Positions 25,503 to 34,124 of a stretch of DNA of 64,000 nucleotides are shown here, piece after piece. The notes under the pieces were generated by a model. The model saw only the letters and a list, made by a program, of their open reading frames with translations, made no database searches and was not told the origin of the DNA. How positions within the stretch are numbered: the stretch's first letter is position 1; every line of letters begins with the position of its first letter. The DNA is from DATFJT01 sp965230755 (GTDB taxonomy: Bacteria; Bacteroidota; Bacteroidia; Chitinophagales; Saprospiraceae), in NCBI GenBank assembly GCA_965230755.1, contig CBDDLT010000003.1:280281-344280 (forward strand), in the 5' to 3' direction. The position numbers and the translations under genes were made by a program.

Positions 25503-26134
25503 GCACTTTGTTCATTACATTTTTAGCTGCCTTATTCTCTGTAGTCAATCCTATCGGGGCTATTCCGGTATTCCTTGCGTTGACTCCTGATTATACCCCT
25601 CAGGAGAGAAACAGCACTGCTCTATTTACGAGCCTTTATTTTACGATTATCCTACTGGCCTTTTTCTTCGCCGGAACCAATATTTTGAATTTCTTCGGAT
25701 TGGATGTGAACGCTATGAAAATTGCAGGTGGAGCAATCATCATCTCTTCGGGTTTTGCATTGCTGAATGGTAAATTTGCGGAAAGTAGGGCGATTAATTC
25801 GAAAGTGAGAAAAGAAGCCATCCTCAAAGAAGATATTTCTTTTGCTCCTATGGCAATGCCAATGTTATCAGGTCCGGGTTCCATATCCTTGCTGATATCG
25901 AGTTACAATGAATATCCGGGGTGGGATGAAAAGCTTATCGTTGCTGCCGTTGTAATTGTAACAGGCATTATCGTATATCTGATTCTACGAGTGTCGCCCT
26001 TGATCTTTAAAATATTGGGGCATGGTGGATTAAAAGCTGTATCCAGAATTATGGGATTTATAGTAATGTCTATCGGCATACAATACGCGATATCGGGCAT
26101 TGTAATTCTGGCTCAAAGCTATTACGGAAGTTAA
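25499..26134 (+). CDS. MarC-family integral membrane protein
   Basis: The 211-residue protein has six hydrophobic helices. The first contains LAALFSVVNPIGAIPVFLALTPDYTPQERN, and the MarC family signature VNPIGAIPVFLALT is clear. Other segments are AGGAIIISSGFALLNG and MAMPMLSGPGSISLLISSYNE. It is an inner-membrane protein of unknown transport role. The family was once linked to multiple antibiotic resistance but that link is not supported. The ATG overlaps the cmk stop. Confidence 0.95.
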   Translation: MSTLFITFLAALFSVVNPIGAIPVFLALTPDYTPQERNSTALFTSLYFTIILLAFFFAGTNILNFFGLDVNAMKIAGGAIIISSGFALLNGKFAESRAINSKVRKEAILKEDISFAPMAMPMLSGPGSISLLISSYNEYPGWDEKLIVAAVVIVTGIIVYLILRVSPLIFKILGHGGLKAVSRIMGFIVMSIGIQYAISGIVILAQSYYGS

Positions 26135-26170
26135 GAGGACTTCTTTTACTAGGAATATTTTTCCCAGCCT

Positions 26171-26201
26171 TTGTATGATCAATCCGCTAATATTACCTTT
26201 G
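26171..26201 (+). promoter_or_regulatory. Bacteroidota promoter for ridA
   Basis: TTG at 26171-26173 and TACCTTTG at 26194-26201 are separated by 20 bases. It precedes the ATG at 26219, with a predicted transcript start near 26208. It supports the shorter start for ridA, because the longer in-frame start at 26171 would place this promoter inside the gene. Confidence 0.72.
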
Positions 26202-26218
26202 CTTTTTCAATTCTAATT

Positions 26219-26608
26219 ATGTCGAATAAAATAATCAATAGCGAGAATGCTCCAAAACCTGTTGGCCCTTATAACCACAGCGTTCTAGTGGGTAATTTAC
26301 TTTTTGGATCAGGACAAATTGCCCTGGATCCCAGTACAGGTTATTTGATCAATGGAAGTATAGAAGAAGAGACACATCAAGTGATGAAAAATATCGCTGC
26401 CGTTCTCGATGCAGCCGGACTAGAAATGAGTGACATTGCAAAATGCAGTATCTTCGTTTCAGATATGCAGCTTTACAGTAGGATTAATGCCGTTTACGCG
26501 GAATACTTCGACGACGCTATAGCTCCTGCACGTGAACTAGTAGAGGTGGCCAATCTTCCTAAGTACGTTAGGATCGAAATATCTTTTATAGCTAATGCCA
26601 GTAAATAA
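26219..26608 (+). CDS. ridA: RidA-family enamine/imine deaminase
   Basis: RidA hydrolyses reactive enamine/imine intermediates such as 2-aminoacrylate formed by PLP enzymes. The 129-residue protein has KPVGPYNHSVLVGNLLFGSGQIALDP, then EEETHQVMKNIAAVLDAAGLEMSDIAKCSIFVSDM, and PARELVEVANLPKYVRIEISFIA. The Arg in the PARELVEVA segment corresponds to the substrate-binding Arg of the family. A promoter of its own precedes it. trpS follows after 5 bases, so the two may be an operon. The gene symbol rests on motif agreement. Confidence 0.92.
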   Translation: MSNKIINSENAPKPVGPYNHSVLVGNLLFGSGQIALDPSTGYLINGSIEEETHQVMKNIAAVLDAAGLEMSDIAKCSIFVSDMQLYSRINAVYAEYFDDAIAPARELVEVANLPKYVRIEISFIANASK

Positions 26609-26613
26609 TTAAC

Positions 26614-27630
26614 ATGAGTGATCAGAAAAAAAGGGTTTTATCTTGTATTCAGCCCACCGGGTACATGCATTTCGGAAATTATTTCGGTGCGGTAAAAAAC
26701 TGGCATTCTCTTCAGGAGGATTATGACTGTTTCTTTGGAGTGGTTGATTACCATGCCATAACTATGCCTTATAATCCGGATAAGTTAAGAGAAAACACAT
26801 GGAATCTTATCTTCAATTTATTGGCCTGTGGGATTAAAGTAGAAAATCTATTCATTCAGTCGTTGATCCCGGAACACACTGAATTGGCATGGATTCTAGC
26901 CAGCCAGGCCAGCTATGGGCAATTGACTAGAATGACCCAGTTCAAGGATAAGAGCCAGCAATCAAAGGCGATTGGAGATGATGGTTTTGTAAGTACGGCA
27001 CTCTTCTCCTACCCAATTCTACAATCTGCAGATATACTGATCTACCAAGCAGATTACGTACCGGTGGGCCAAGATCAACAACAACACTTGGAGCTGACAA
27101 GAAATATAGCGGAGCGATTCAACAATCAGTTCAATAAGAATTTCTTCAAAGTACCGGAACCGCTCTTTACGGAAACTCCTAAAATATTGAGTACTGCCGA
27201 TCCATCAAGAAAAATGAGTAAGTCTGCAGGGGAGAAACATTATATTGATGTATTCGCGGACGAGAATCGAATTAGAAAACAAATACGATCCGCGGTAACG
27301 GATGTCGGAGATAATTCTGGTGGCGAAATGAGTCCCGGAGTGTCAAATTTATTTCAACTGATCAAAGCTTGCGGGGATATGGATGCTTATAATAGCCTCA
27401 TGACAAGCTACGAATCCGGAAATCTCAAATACAGTGAATTGAAAGAAGTCACTGCGGATAATCTTGCAAGTCTGAGCAATACACTTAAGGAAAATAAGAA
27501 AGAGGTATTGGATAATAAAAAGGAGCTCAAGTATAAAATCAAGCAGTCCTCCATGGAAATAAGAAAAGTGGCACAAGAAACGCTGCAGAAATGCAAGGAC
27601 ATTTCAGGTGTGCTTAATGTAAAATTTTAA
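26614..27630 (+). CDS. trpS: Tryptophanyl-tRNA synthetase
   Basis: This is a class I synthetase that charges tRNA-Trp. The 338-residue protein has IQPTGYMHFGNYFGAVKNW (the HIGH-like motif is MHFGN), then PVGQDQQQHLELTRNIAERFN, and the KMSKS motif in DPSRKMSKSAGEKHYI. The length is normal for the family. It lies 5 bases after ridA. A hairpin with a bulge at 27669-27698 lies downstream but has no T-run, so the terminator is uncertain. Confidence 0.97.
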   Translation: MSDQKKRVLSCIQPTGYMHFGNYFGAVKNWHSLQEDYDCFFGVVDYHAITMPYNPDKLRENTWNLIFNLLACGIKVENLFIQSLIPEHTELAWILASQASYGQLTRMTQFKDKSQQSKAIGDDGFVSTALFSYPILQSADILIYQADYVPVGQDQQQHLELTRNIAERFNNQFNKNFFKVPEPLFTETPKILSTADPSRKMSKSAGEKHYIDVFADENRIRKQIRSAVTDVGDNSGGEMSPGVSNLFQLIKACGDMDAYNSLMTSYESGNLKYSELKEVTADNLASLSNTLKENKKEVLDNKKELKYKIKQSSMEIRKVAQETLQKCKDISGVLNVKF

Positions 27631-27716
27631 TCGGAGCGATCATCATTCTACATTATTGATGACTCAATTTTCATTGAATATTGGATATTTCAATGAAATT
27701 GATCCGATTGTCATGT

Positions 27717-27827
27717 TTAAAACGAATGGTAGTTCAGCGCGATCAACAGTAAGGTATACATAATGATTACTGCAACTAAAGCCCACTGAAGCAAACCACT
27801 TATTTCGCGATTAATATTGTTCTCCAT
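27717..27827 (-). CDS. 36-residue single-helix membrane protein
   Basis: An ORF of 36 codons encodes MENNINREISGLL followed by the hydrophobic stretch QWALVAVIIMYTLLLIALNY and ends HSF. The N-terminus is charged and hydrophilic and the helix is typical of a single-pass inner-membrane microprotein. It lies between trpS (convergent) and pyrD (on the same strand, 44 bases downstream of this gene's 3' end... it starts beyond pyrD's end). The sequence resembles small subunits such as CydX or CcoQ only in size and topology. Its reality should be tested by conservation. Confidence 0.5.
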   Translation of the reverse strand: MENNINREISGLLQWALVAVIIMYTLLLIALNYHSF

Positions 27828-27871
27828 GTCAGTACTTTTACTATGAAAAAACAATAACCGTACCAATTATA

Positions 27872-28915
27872 TTACCTAAGTGTTAATTTTTTCAAAATAT
27901 CCTTTATAAGACTTGGGCCGTAGTAGATCATTCCGGAGTAAACTTGGATCAAATCAGCACCCATTTTTAGCTTTTCTTCCGCCTTATTAGGATGGTCTAT
28001 CCCTCCAACTCCGATAAGACCAATATTGGGATCGATCAGTTGAGATACCGTCCTAAGTACTTCTGAAGAATACTCGTAAATCGGAAGGCCACTCAGGCCT
28101 CCAGCACCAATATTTTCCAGAGTTTTTTGATCCGTATTTAAATTTTCCCTTCGGATAGAGGTATTGCTACTAACCAATCCCGCAATCTTCAATTGATTGA
28201 CCACCTCGATTACTTCCACAAGGGCTTCTCTTTCCAAATCTGGAGATATTTTTAATAAAATAGGCTTTTCGCTTTCCTTTTCTTTGTTGATATCCTGTAA
28301 GGACGATAAAATCTGCGTGAGGCTATCCTTGTTCTGCAATGCCCGTAGTCCAGGTGTATTGGGAGAACTTACATTAACTACAAAATAGTCAACATAGGGA
28401 TGCAGCAAATCAAAACATTGGGTATAATCCTCCACTGCCTTTTCATTAGGAGTATCCTTATTCTTCCCAATATTACCTCCGATAATATAACCATCCGGAT
28501 TTTTGAATTTTTTGAGCCTCTCGACCAATGCTCTAACACCTTCATTGTTGAACCCCATTCTATTGATAAGGGCCTGATCTTTTTTTAGTCTGAAAAGTCT
28601 TGGTTTAGGATTTCCTCCTTGAGGTCTAGGCGTGACTGTGCCCAGTTCTACAAATCCGAAACCCATGGCTCCAAGAACATCCAGATACTTACCATCCTTA
28701 TCGAAACCTGCCGCTAAACCGACGGGATTTTTGAATTTTAGTCCAAAGACCTCCCTTTCAAGACTGGGATGTTCAAATTTCAAGCCTTTTCTAATAAGAT
28801 TGGAAACCAAGGGAATTTTAAGCAATAAGCCAAATGCACCCATGGCCAAATGATGCGCACGTTCAGCAGAAAAGAGAAATAGTAATGGCTGTGTAATCTG
28901 ATATAATAGCTTCAT
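27872..28915 (-). CDS. pyrD: Dihydroorotate dehydrogenase (quinone), class 2
   Basis: PyrD oxidises dihydroorotate to orotate and passes electrons to quinone at the inner membrane. The 347-residue protein has an amphipathic N-terminal extension (residues 1-40), then NPVGLAAGFDKDGKYLD, ELGTVTPRPQGGNPKPRLFRL, and the catalytic Ser in VVNVSSPNTPGLRALQ. The extension and this Ser mark class 2. Its ATG overlaps the stop of the Crp/Fnr gene by one base (TAATG), so the two are translationally coupled. Confidence 0.96.
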   Translation of the reverse strand: MKLLYQITQPLLFLFSAERAHHLAMGAFGLLLKIPLVSNLIRKGLKFEHPSLEREVFGLKFKNPVGLAAGFDKDGKYLDVLGAMGFGFVELGTVTPRPQGGNPKPRLFRLKKDQALINRMGFNNEGVRALVERLKKFKNPDGYIIGGNIGKNKDTPNEKAVEDYTQCFDLLHPYVDYFVVNVSSPNTPGLRALQNKDSLTQILSSLQDINKEKESEKPILLKISPDLEREALVEVIEVVNQLKIAGLVSSNTSIRRENLNTDQKTLENIGAGGLSGLPIYEYSSEVLRTVSQLIDPNIGLIGVGGIDHPNKAEEKLKMGADLIQVYSGMIYYGPSLIKDILKKLTLR

Positions 28916-29613
28916 TAAACGGCCAAGCTATTTTTAAGCATATCCAAATCTCTCACCAATAGCCTCCTTCTATCAAAAGTGATGAGGTTATCAGTTTTTA
29001 ATTCGTTGAGCACTGTTGTCACTGTTTGCCTTGACGTTGCAGTTAGGTTAGCGATTTCTTGATGAGTCAGAAATCTTCTCACCACCCACTCAAATCCCAC
29101 TCTCTGGCCTTTTTCTTCCACGAGTTCTACGAGAAAATCAATAACTCTGGTTCTACTGTCCTTAAAAACCAGGTTCTCCAACCTCTTTTCCATTCTCACA
29201 ATCCGTTTGGCAAAGATATTCATGATGAACCTGCTCACTCCCTCATTATTTCGCATCAGAGTCTTCATCTCCTCTTTGCTTATAATGCATAGCGAAACCG
29301 ACGTCATGGCATAAGCAAAATCTCTTCTTGTCTCTTCCTCACCGTGACCAGCTAGTTCTCCAAATAATTCTCCCGAATCTAAAATTGCTTTTGTAATCTC
29401 TCTCCCATTATCAGAAAATTGACCAATCTTTACTCGGCCATCATTAAGAAAATATATCAGGGATGCCTCATGCCCTGGCATATAGATATAATCTCCTTTG
29501 TTGTAATTGCGCATATATTTCTTATGCTCTCCCGACTTTTGTTTTTTCGGGCAAAATATCGATCCTACATCGAGGTTTTCGGTATACCATAATTTGTCCG
29601 TTGCTTGTTTCAT
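28915..29613 (-). CDS. Crp/Fnr-family transcriptional regulator
   Basis: The 232-residue protein has a cyclic-nucleotide-binding-like beta roll (NKGDYIYMPGHEASLIYFLNDGRVKIGQFSDNGREITKAIL, then GELFGELAGHGEE) and a C-terminal helix-turn-helix (RRFLTHQEIANLTATSRQTVTTVLNELKTDNLI). The N-terminus has one Cys (IFCPKK), so a four-Cys iron-sulphur Fnr centre is absent. The ligand is unknown. Coupling to pyrD suggests it is in one operon with that gene, and the tail of dnaX ends 4 bases upstream. Confidence 0.93.
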   Translation of the reverse strand: MKQATDKLWYTENLDVGSIFCPKKQKSGEHKKYMRNYNKGDYIYMPGHEASLIYFLNDGRVKIGQFSDNGREITKAILDSGELFGELAGHGEEETRRDFAYAMTSVSLCIISKEEMKTLMRNNEGVSRFIMNIFAKRIVRMEKRLENLVFKDSRTRVIDFLVELVEEKGQRVGFEWVVRRFLTHQEIANLTATSRQTVTTVLNELKTDNLITFDRRRLLVRDLDMLKNSLAV

Positions 29614-29617
29614 AGTT

Positions 29618-30226
29618 TCAGTCTTCTAATCTCAAAGAAAATTTATTTATTAAGTCTTCAAAATACTTATTCTTTTCAATCATAAATTCTAGTTTCTCCT
29701 TTGAGGTAACTGGAATTTTTTCTACATCCTCTTCATTTTCCTGGGTTTCCATTATGTTAAAGCTCAGCTTCATCTGATTATTTCCCAACAAAGCTCTTAT
29801 ATCCTCAATTAATGCCTTTTCGTCTTGTATGCGCACTTTTGCCAATTCAGAAGGAACTTCAATGAGCACTTCTTTTCCTCCCACCAAAGAAAGTGAAGAT
29901 CCTTCCAGCATTACTTTGAGTTGAGGACTTGCTTTTGTTATCGCGTAATCCATCCATTTCTCATTGAGTAGTTCATCAGAAAGTTCAACCTCATCTTCTT
30001 CTTCCGTTTCGATCGTTGATTCGAAACTTTCGAGAGAAGTAAAATTAGACAGCCCAATACTAATTTTCTTTTTCTTCCCAACATCGCTAGGACCGACCAT
30101 TTCCTTGTCAGCATCACTCGACACTTCGTCCACAACTTCGGGTTCGGCAATTACTTTTTCCTCCGTCTCAATCAGTTTGTTTACGTCCTCGTCTTGTGCT
30201 TGAATTTCGCTTGTACTGGTGTTCAA
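29618..30226 (-). CDS. dnaX: DnaX tau C-terminal domain, reached by slippage
   Basis: This 202-residue reading frame encodes an acidic linker (QAQDEDVNKLIETEEKVIAEP) and the Bacteroidota DnaX C-terminal domain (LSDELLNEKWMDYAITKASPQL, then KEKLEFMIEKNKYFEDLINKFSLRLED). It has no start codon of its own other than a TTG. It is in the -1 frame relative to dnaX and is open back to the A10 tract, giving the bridge KKKKHDSIELTDKPKED. I therefore take it to be the 3' exon-like part of a 596-residue tau made by slippage and not a separate gene. Confidence 0.85.
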   Translation of the reverse strand: MNTSTSEIQAQDEDVNKLIETEEKVIAEPEVVDEVSSDADKEMVGPSDVGKKKKISIGLSNFTSLESFESTIETEEEDEVELSDELLNEKWMDYAITKASPQLKVMLEGSSLSLVGGKEVLIEVPSELAKVRIQDEKALIEDIRALLGNNQMKLSFNIMETQENEEDVEKIPVTSKEKLEFMIEKNKYFEDLINKFSLRLED

Positions 30227-30252
30227 GTCTTCTTTGGGTTTGTCCGTTAGCT

Positions 30253-31407
30253 CTATGCTATCATGCTTTTTTTTTTAGCCGCGCTAATCTCTAATTCTTG
30301 GTCCATTTTAACCAATTTTGTAGAGTAGGCAATTTTCAAAAGACACAACTCGACATGCAATCTTTTATTCTGGCTGGCTCGATAACTAAGCTCGCATTCA
30401 TTAGCTAAATTCATTCCATTGAGCAAAAAATCCCTTTTGGACAGCTCACTTTGTCTTTTGAACGCAGCCTTCACTTCATCGCTGTAATCAAAATTGGATA
30501 AAGCATCGGGAAGCTGACTAAATAGCATAGTTCTGAAGTGTTGGGCCATGCCAATAATTAACTCGTGTAAATCAAAGCCCCGTTGGACCACATTTTCTAC
30601 ATGTCCCAGAATTCCGGATAAATTGATATTCAGGATAGCATCTGTCAAATCAATGAAAAATTGATAATCCAGTACATTCAAATGTTTAGCTACCTCTTGA
30701 TGTACGAGTTGGTCGCTGCTCAAATTGGATATTCTGTCAAATATGGAGAGGGCATCTCTCATCGAACCATCAGCTTTTGAACCGATTAGCCTCAGAGACT
30801 CAACATCATAAGTTATAGAAGATTGATCAGCAATGGATCTTAATTGCGCAGTGATATCCGAAATAGAAATTCTTCTAAAATCAAATACTAAACATCGACT
30901 TAGAATAGTAGGTAGGATCTTATTCTTTTCAGTAGTGGCCATTATAAAAATGGCATGCTCCGGTGGCTCCTCTAGTGTTTTCAGGAAAGCATTGAATGCG
31001 CTCAAAGACAACATGTGAACCTCATCTATGATGAATACCTTGTACTTTCCCTTTTGAGGTTGGTAACGGACCTGTTCTATCAGACCCCGAATATTTTCTA
31101 CGCTATTGTTCGAAGCGGCATCAAGCTCTATAATATTGAAGGAGCTATTGGTATTAAAATTTTGGCAACTCTCGCATGTTCCACAGGCTTCGAATTCTTC
31201 AGTTAGATTTTCGCAATTGACTGTTCTCGCTAAGATTCTGGCGCAGGAAGTTTTGCCCACACCCCTTGGACCGCAGAAAAGAAAAGCATGGCCCAATCGA
31301 TTGGACTTAAGGGCGTTTTTCAGTGTATCCGTCACATGATCCTGCCCCAATACCTCATCGAATTTTTGAGGTCTATACTTTCTCGCAGATACAATAAAGT
31401 TATCCAT
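30253..31407 (-). CDS. dnaX: DNA polymerase III subunit gamma/tau, gamma-like product
   Basis: DnaX is the clamp-loader ATPase. The 384-residue zero-frame product has GQDHVTDTLKNAL, Walker A CGPRGVGKTS, the zinc-binding Cys set (CENLTEEFEACGTCESC), Walker B FIIDEVHML, and the SRC sensor in ILSRCLVF. It then covers the lid and collar domains and ends soon after a run of Lys codons (A10) at SAAKKKSMIA. This would be a gamma subunit without the polymerase- and helicase-binding part. The remainder is in the -1 frame (see the slippage entry). It is divergent from nadE. Confidence 0.93.
   Translation of the reverse strand: MDNFIVSARKYRPQKFDEVLGQDHVTDTLKNALKSNRLGHAFLFCGPRGVGKTSCARILARTVNCENLTEEFEACGTCESCQNFNTNSSFNIIELDAASNNSVENIRGLIEQVRYQPQKGKYKVFIIDEVHMLSLSAFNAFLKTLEEPPEHAIFIMATTEKNKILPTILSRCLVFDFRRISISDITAQLRSIADQSSITYDVESLRLIGSKADGSMRDALSIFDRISNLSSDQLVHQEVAKHLNVLDYQFFIDLTDAILNINLSGILGHVENVVQRGFDLHELIIGMAQHFRTMLFSQLPDALSNFDYSDEVKAAFKRQSELSKRDFLLNGMNLANECELSYRASQNKRLHVELCLLKIAYSTKLVKMDQELEISAAKKKSMIA
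30267..30276 (-). other. dnaX: A10 slippage tract in dnaX
   Basis: On the minus strand ten A follow GCGGCT, read as GCT AAA AAA AAA AGC ATG ATA GCA TAG in frame 0. One inserted A, or a -1 frameshift, gives AAA AAA AAA AAG CAT GAT AGC, continuing for about 210 codons into the C-domain. The stop in frame 0 lies 12 bases past the tract. The layout matches Thermus-type transcriptional slippage or E. coli-type ribosomal frameshifting. A homopolymer error in the assembly is the alternative. Confidence 0.8.
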
Positions 31408-31593
31408 AACTCTAAGTTTGCAAAAATTTTCTTTTCTTACTAATCATTGTACACTTAAATTTCTAAAGTTTGATTTGAGTTAAATGAACCCATTTTATAC
31501 TTTATCCTGAGATAAATATCCCTCATTAAATAGGACAACGAATAGATGAATTTGTTGTTTATTTTTGGGAATCGTAAGTAAAAAAACGAAAGA

Positions 31594-33234
31594 ATGAACA
31601 TAGCGCTGGCACAGTTAAACTATCATATTGGAAATTTTGAGCAAAACACTTCCAAGATAATAGAGTATATAAAGATAGCAGAAGCCAATGGGGCGGATTT
31701 GGTTTGCTTCGGTGAGTTATCTATTTGTGGCTATCCACCGCGAGATTTCTTAGAATTTGATGACTTCATCGATCAATGTCAGAAGGCAATTCAGAAAATC
31801 ATGCAACACACGACCAATATTGGAGTTATCGTCGGTGCTCCTTCTGTCAATCCCGTTTTAGATGGAAAGGACTTATTCAATAGTGCCTATTTCCTTTACG
31901 AAAATAAGATCATCGGACTAGCCCATAAAGCCCTCTTGCCCACTTATGATATATTTGATGAATACCGCTATTTCGAACCTGCCACAGAATTCAAAACGAT
32001 CGAATTCAAAGGAAAAAAAGTAGCTCTTACTGTATGCGAGGATATATGGAATATCGCCAACGAAAATCCATTGTATACACTTTGCCCTATGGATGAACTC
32101 ATCAAAGAAAGGCCAGATTTCATGGTCAACATATCGGCTTCTCCATTTAGTTATGATCATGCCAGTGATAGAATTGACATCGTGAGAAACAACTCGCGTA
32201 AATATGAACTGCCTATGTATTATGTCAATCACGTAGGAGCACAAACCGAAATTATCTTTGATGGAGGATCACTCGTCTGTGCCTCCAACGGCAATTTGGT
32301 GGCTGAAATGCCTTATTTTGAAGAGAGCATTCAATATTTTGATCTGGAATCATGTACTAAACCAGATGTCGTGCACCAGGAAAATCCGAAGGATAAATGG
32401 AATTTAATCCATCAAGCCCTTCTCTGTGGACTCCGAGATTACTTTGGCAAACTTGGATTCTCCAAGGCCATCATTGGCTTATCCGGAGGCATCGATAGTG
32501 CCTTAACGGCTACATTGGCCAGCCAGGCTTTGGGTTCTGAAAATGTTCACGTCCTGCTAATGCCAAGTCAATACTCCTCAGATCATTCCGTAAAAGATGC
32601 TTTGGATCTGTGTAAGAATCTGGGTATTAGTTATGATATTTTTGAAATAGAACCCATCTACAATGCTTTTAGTAAAACACTCTCTGAAAAATTTAAAGGA
32701 TTAGAACAGAATGTCACAGAGGAAAATCTTCAAGCTCGGTCCAGAGGATTGCTGTTGATGGCCATGAGCAATAAATTTGGCCATATCTTACTGAACACCA
32801 CCAATAAAAGTGAGATGGCGGTTGGTTATGGCACCCTTTATGGTGACCTATGCGGTGGCTTGTCTGTTATTGCCGACCTTTACAAGACTGAAGTATTTGA
32901 GCTGTCCCGGTGGATCAATAGAAACGGCGAAGTAATTCCCTGGAATTCGATTGAAAAACCCCCTTCTGCTGAGTTACGACCGAATCAAAAGGATTCGGAT
33001 AGTCTTCCAGAATACGATGTTTTAGATCCCATTCTGTTCGAATATATCGAAAACAGATTGGGTCCAAAAGAGATCATTGCTATGGGTTATGAGGAAAAAC
33101 TCGTTCGTCGAATATTGAGATTGGTCAATATCAATGAGTTCAAAAGATATCAAACCGCACCTGTGTTAAGGGTTTCAAATAAAGCATTCGGTATGGGAAG
33201 AAGGATGCCCATCGTCGCTAAATACTTATCATAG
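31594..33234 (+). CDS. nadE: NAD+ synthase, glutamine-hydrolysing
   Basis: NadE amidates deamido-NAD to NAD. The 546-residue protein has an N-terminal nitrilase-type amidotransferase domain, with Glu in CFGELSICGYPPRDF, Lys in LAHKALLPTYDIFDEYRYF, and Cys in ALTVCEDIWN. A C-terminal ATP-binding synthase domain follows with GLSGGIDSALTATLA and TTNKSEMAVGYGTLYGDLCGG. It is the long glutamine-dependent form. It is divergent from dnaX and overlaps the convergent DUF4249 gene by 6 bases. Confidence 0.96.
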   Translation: MNIALAQLNYHIGNFEQNTSKIIEYIKIAEANGADLVCFGELSICGYPPRDFLEFDDFIDQCQKAIQKIMQHTTNIGVIVGAPSVNPVLDGKDLFNSAYFLYENKIIGLAHKALLPTYDIFDEYRYFEPATEFKTIEFKGKKVALTVCEDIWNIANENPLYTLCPMDELIKERPDFMVNISASPFSYDHASDRIDIVRNNSRKYELPMYYVNHVGAQTEIIFDGGSLVCASNGNLVAEMPYFEESIQYFDLESCTKPDVVHQENPKDKWNLIHQALLCGLRDYFGKLGFSKAIIGLSGGIDSALTATLASQALGSENVHVLLMPSQYSSDHSVKDALDLCKNLGISYDIFEIEPIYNAFSKTLSEKFKGLEQNVTEENLQARSRGLLLMAMSNKFGHILLNTTNKSEMAVGYGTLYGDLCGGLSVIADLYKTEVFELSRWINRNGEVIPWNSIEKPPSAELRPNQKDSDSLPEYDVLDPILFEYIENRLGPKEIIAMGYEEKLVRRILRLVNINEFKRYQTAPVLRVSNKAFGMGRRMPIVAKYLS

Positions 33235-34119
33235 TGCGAATTTGACGCTTGCCGTATCTCGTGTAATCAGTGTAAAAATTCCTAAGCCATTTTCAAAATT
33301 GCCTCTCACTGAGACAGGCTCGATGAAGGGATTATACTCGGATTCTTCAATGCTGAAAAGGCTTTTTCCATACCGGTAGTAATTTTCGGACCAGTTTTCC
33401 GTAATGACAGAGACAGTTGCGGAATCCTCCGTGGAAGAAGATTGATAATACTCTCTTAGAGGAATAAGAAAACGTTGACCCTCAAAGCTCTCATCAGGCA
33501 GAATTCGATCATAATCCTTGGTATTTTCAAAATATGTTTCAAGGTGTTCCGGGGGATAAAAATATATGTTGCGTGGCCTAGAAGGATCTTCAATGACATA
33601 GATCTGATCAAAAAAGTAATAGTCTTTATTATCTTTTAGATCATTGATTTCTATGCTAAACAAAAGCTCACGATCTGTATCAGAAAATGTAGTATTCAAC
33701 AAATTAACATTGGGCTTTTCCGGAAAAGAAGCCCTAGCTATAATCTGATCTCCATTTTCCAAATCCGTCACCTGCATAGAATAACTGCTCGCACGATTAA
33801 ATATTCCATCAACATCCAAAGTCAACTGATTACAGTCTTGACAGGTGTCCGAAAGAAGTATATCGCCATTATCATTGGACACTACAACCCTATAATCTCC
33901 ATTTTCAACAGGTGGATACCCGGTTACATCAGGTGGTAATGTTCTGGAGATATAAACGTTGAGCAAGGAATCCCCTTCATAATATTCTGCGGTGGCCGTA
34001 AGAAGATCCACATATTCCAGCTCATCGAGATCGATTTCTTCGTAAAAATAATCTTCATCGCATGAAATCATGAACAAGACAATCACCAAAAATGCTATGT
34101 TTAATATTATCGTTCTCAT
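33229..34119 (-). CDS. DUF4249 lipoprotein partner of a TonB-dependent receptor
   Basis: The protein of 296 residues has a lipoprotein signal (LVIVLFMISC) and the DUF4249 layout: an Asp/Glu-rich N-terminus (DEDYFYEEIDLDELEY) followed by beta strands. Two Cys (DTCQDCNQL) may pair. The family occurs downstream of SusC/FecA-type receptors in Bacteroidota and presumably works with them at the cell surface. The receptor gene ends 5 bases upstream, so this is one operon. The substrate is unknown. Confidence 0.88.
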   Translation of the reverse strand: MRTIILNIAFLVIVLFMISCDEDYFYEEIDLDELEYVDLLTATAEYYEGDSLLNVYISRTLPPDVTGYPPVENGDYRVVVSNDNGDILLSDTCQDCNQLTLDVDGIFNRASSYSMQVTDLENGDQIIARASFPEKPNVNLLNTTFSDTDRELLFSIEINDLKDNKDYYFFDQIYVIEDPSRPRNIYFYPPEHLETYFENTKDYDRILPDESFEGQRFLIPLREYYQSSSTEDSATVSVITENWSENYYRYGKSLFSIEESEYNPFIEPVSVRGNFENGLGIFTLITRDTASVKFAL

Positions 34120-34124
34120 TCTAG

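Noticed and set aside
29618..30226. Independent gene downstream of dnaX
   Set aside because: It lacks a proper start codon and aligns by pattern with the DnaX C-terminal domain, in the frame reached by slippage at A10.
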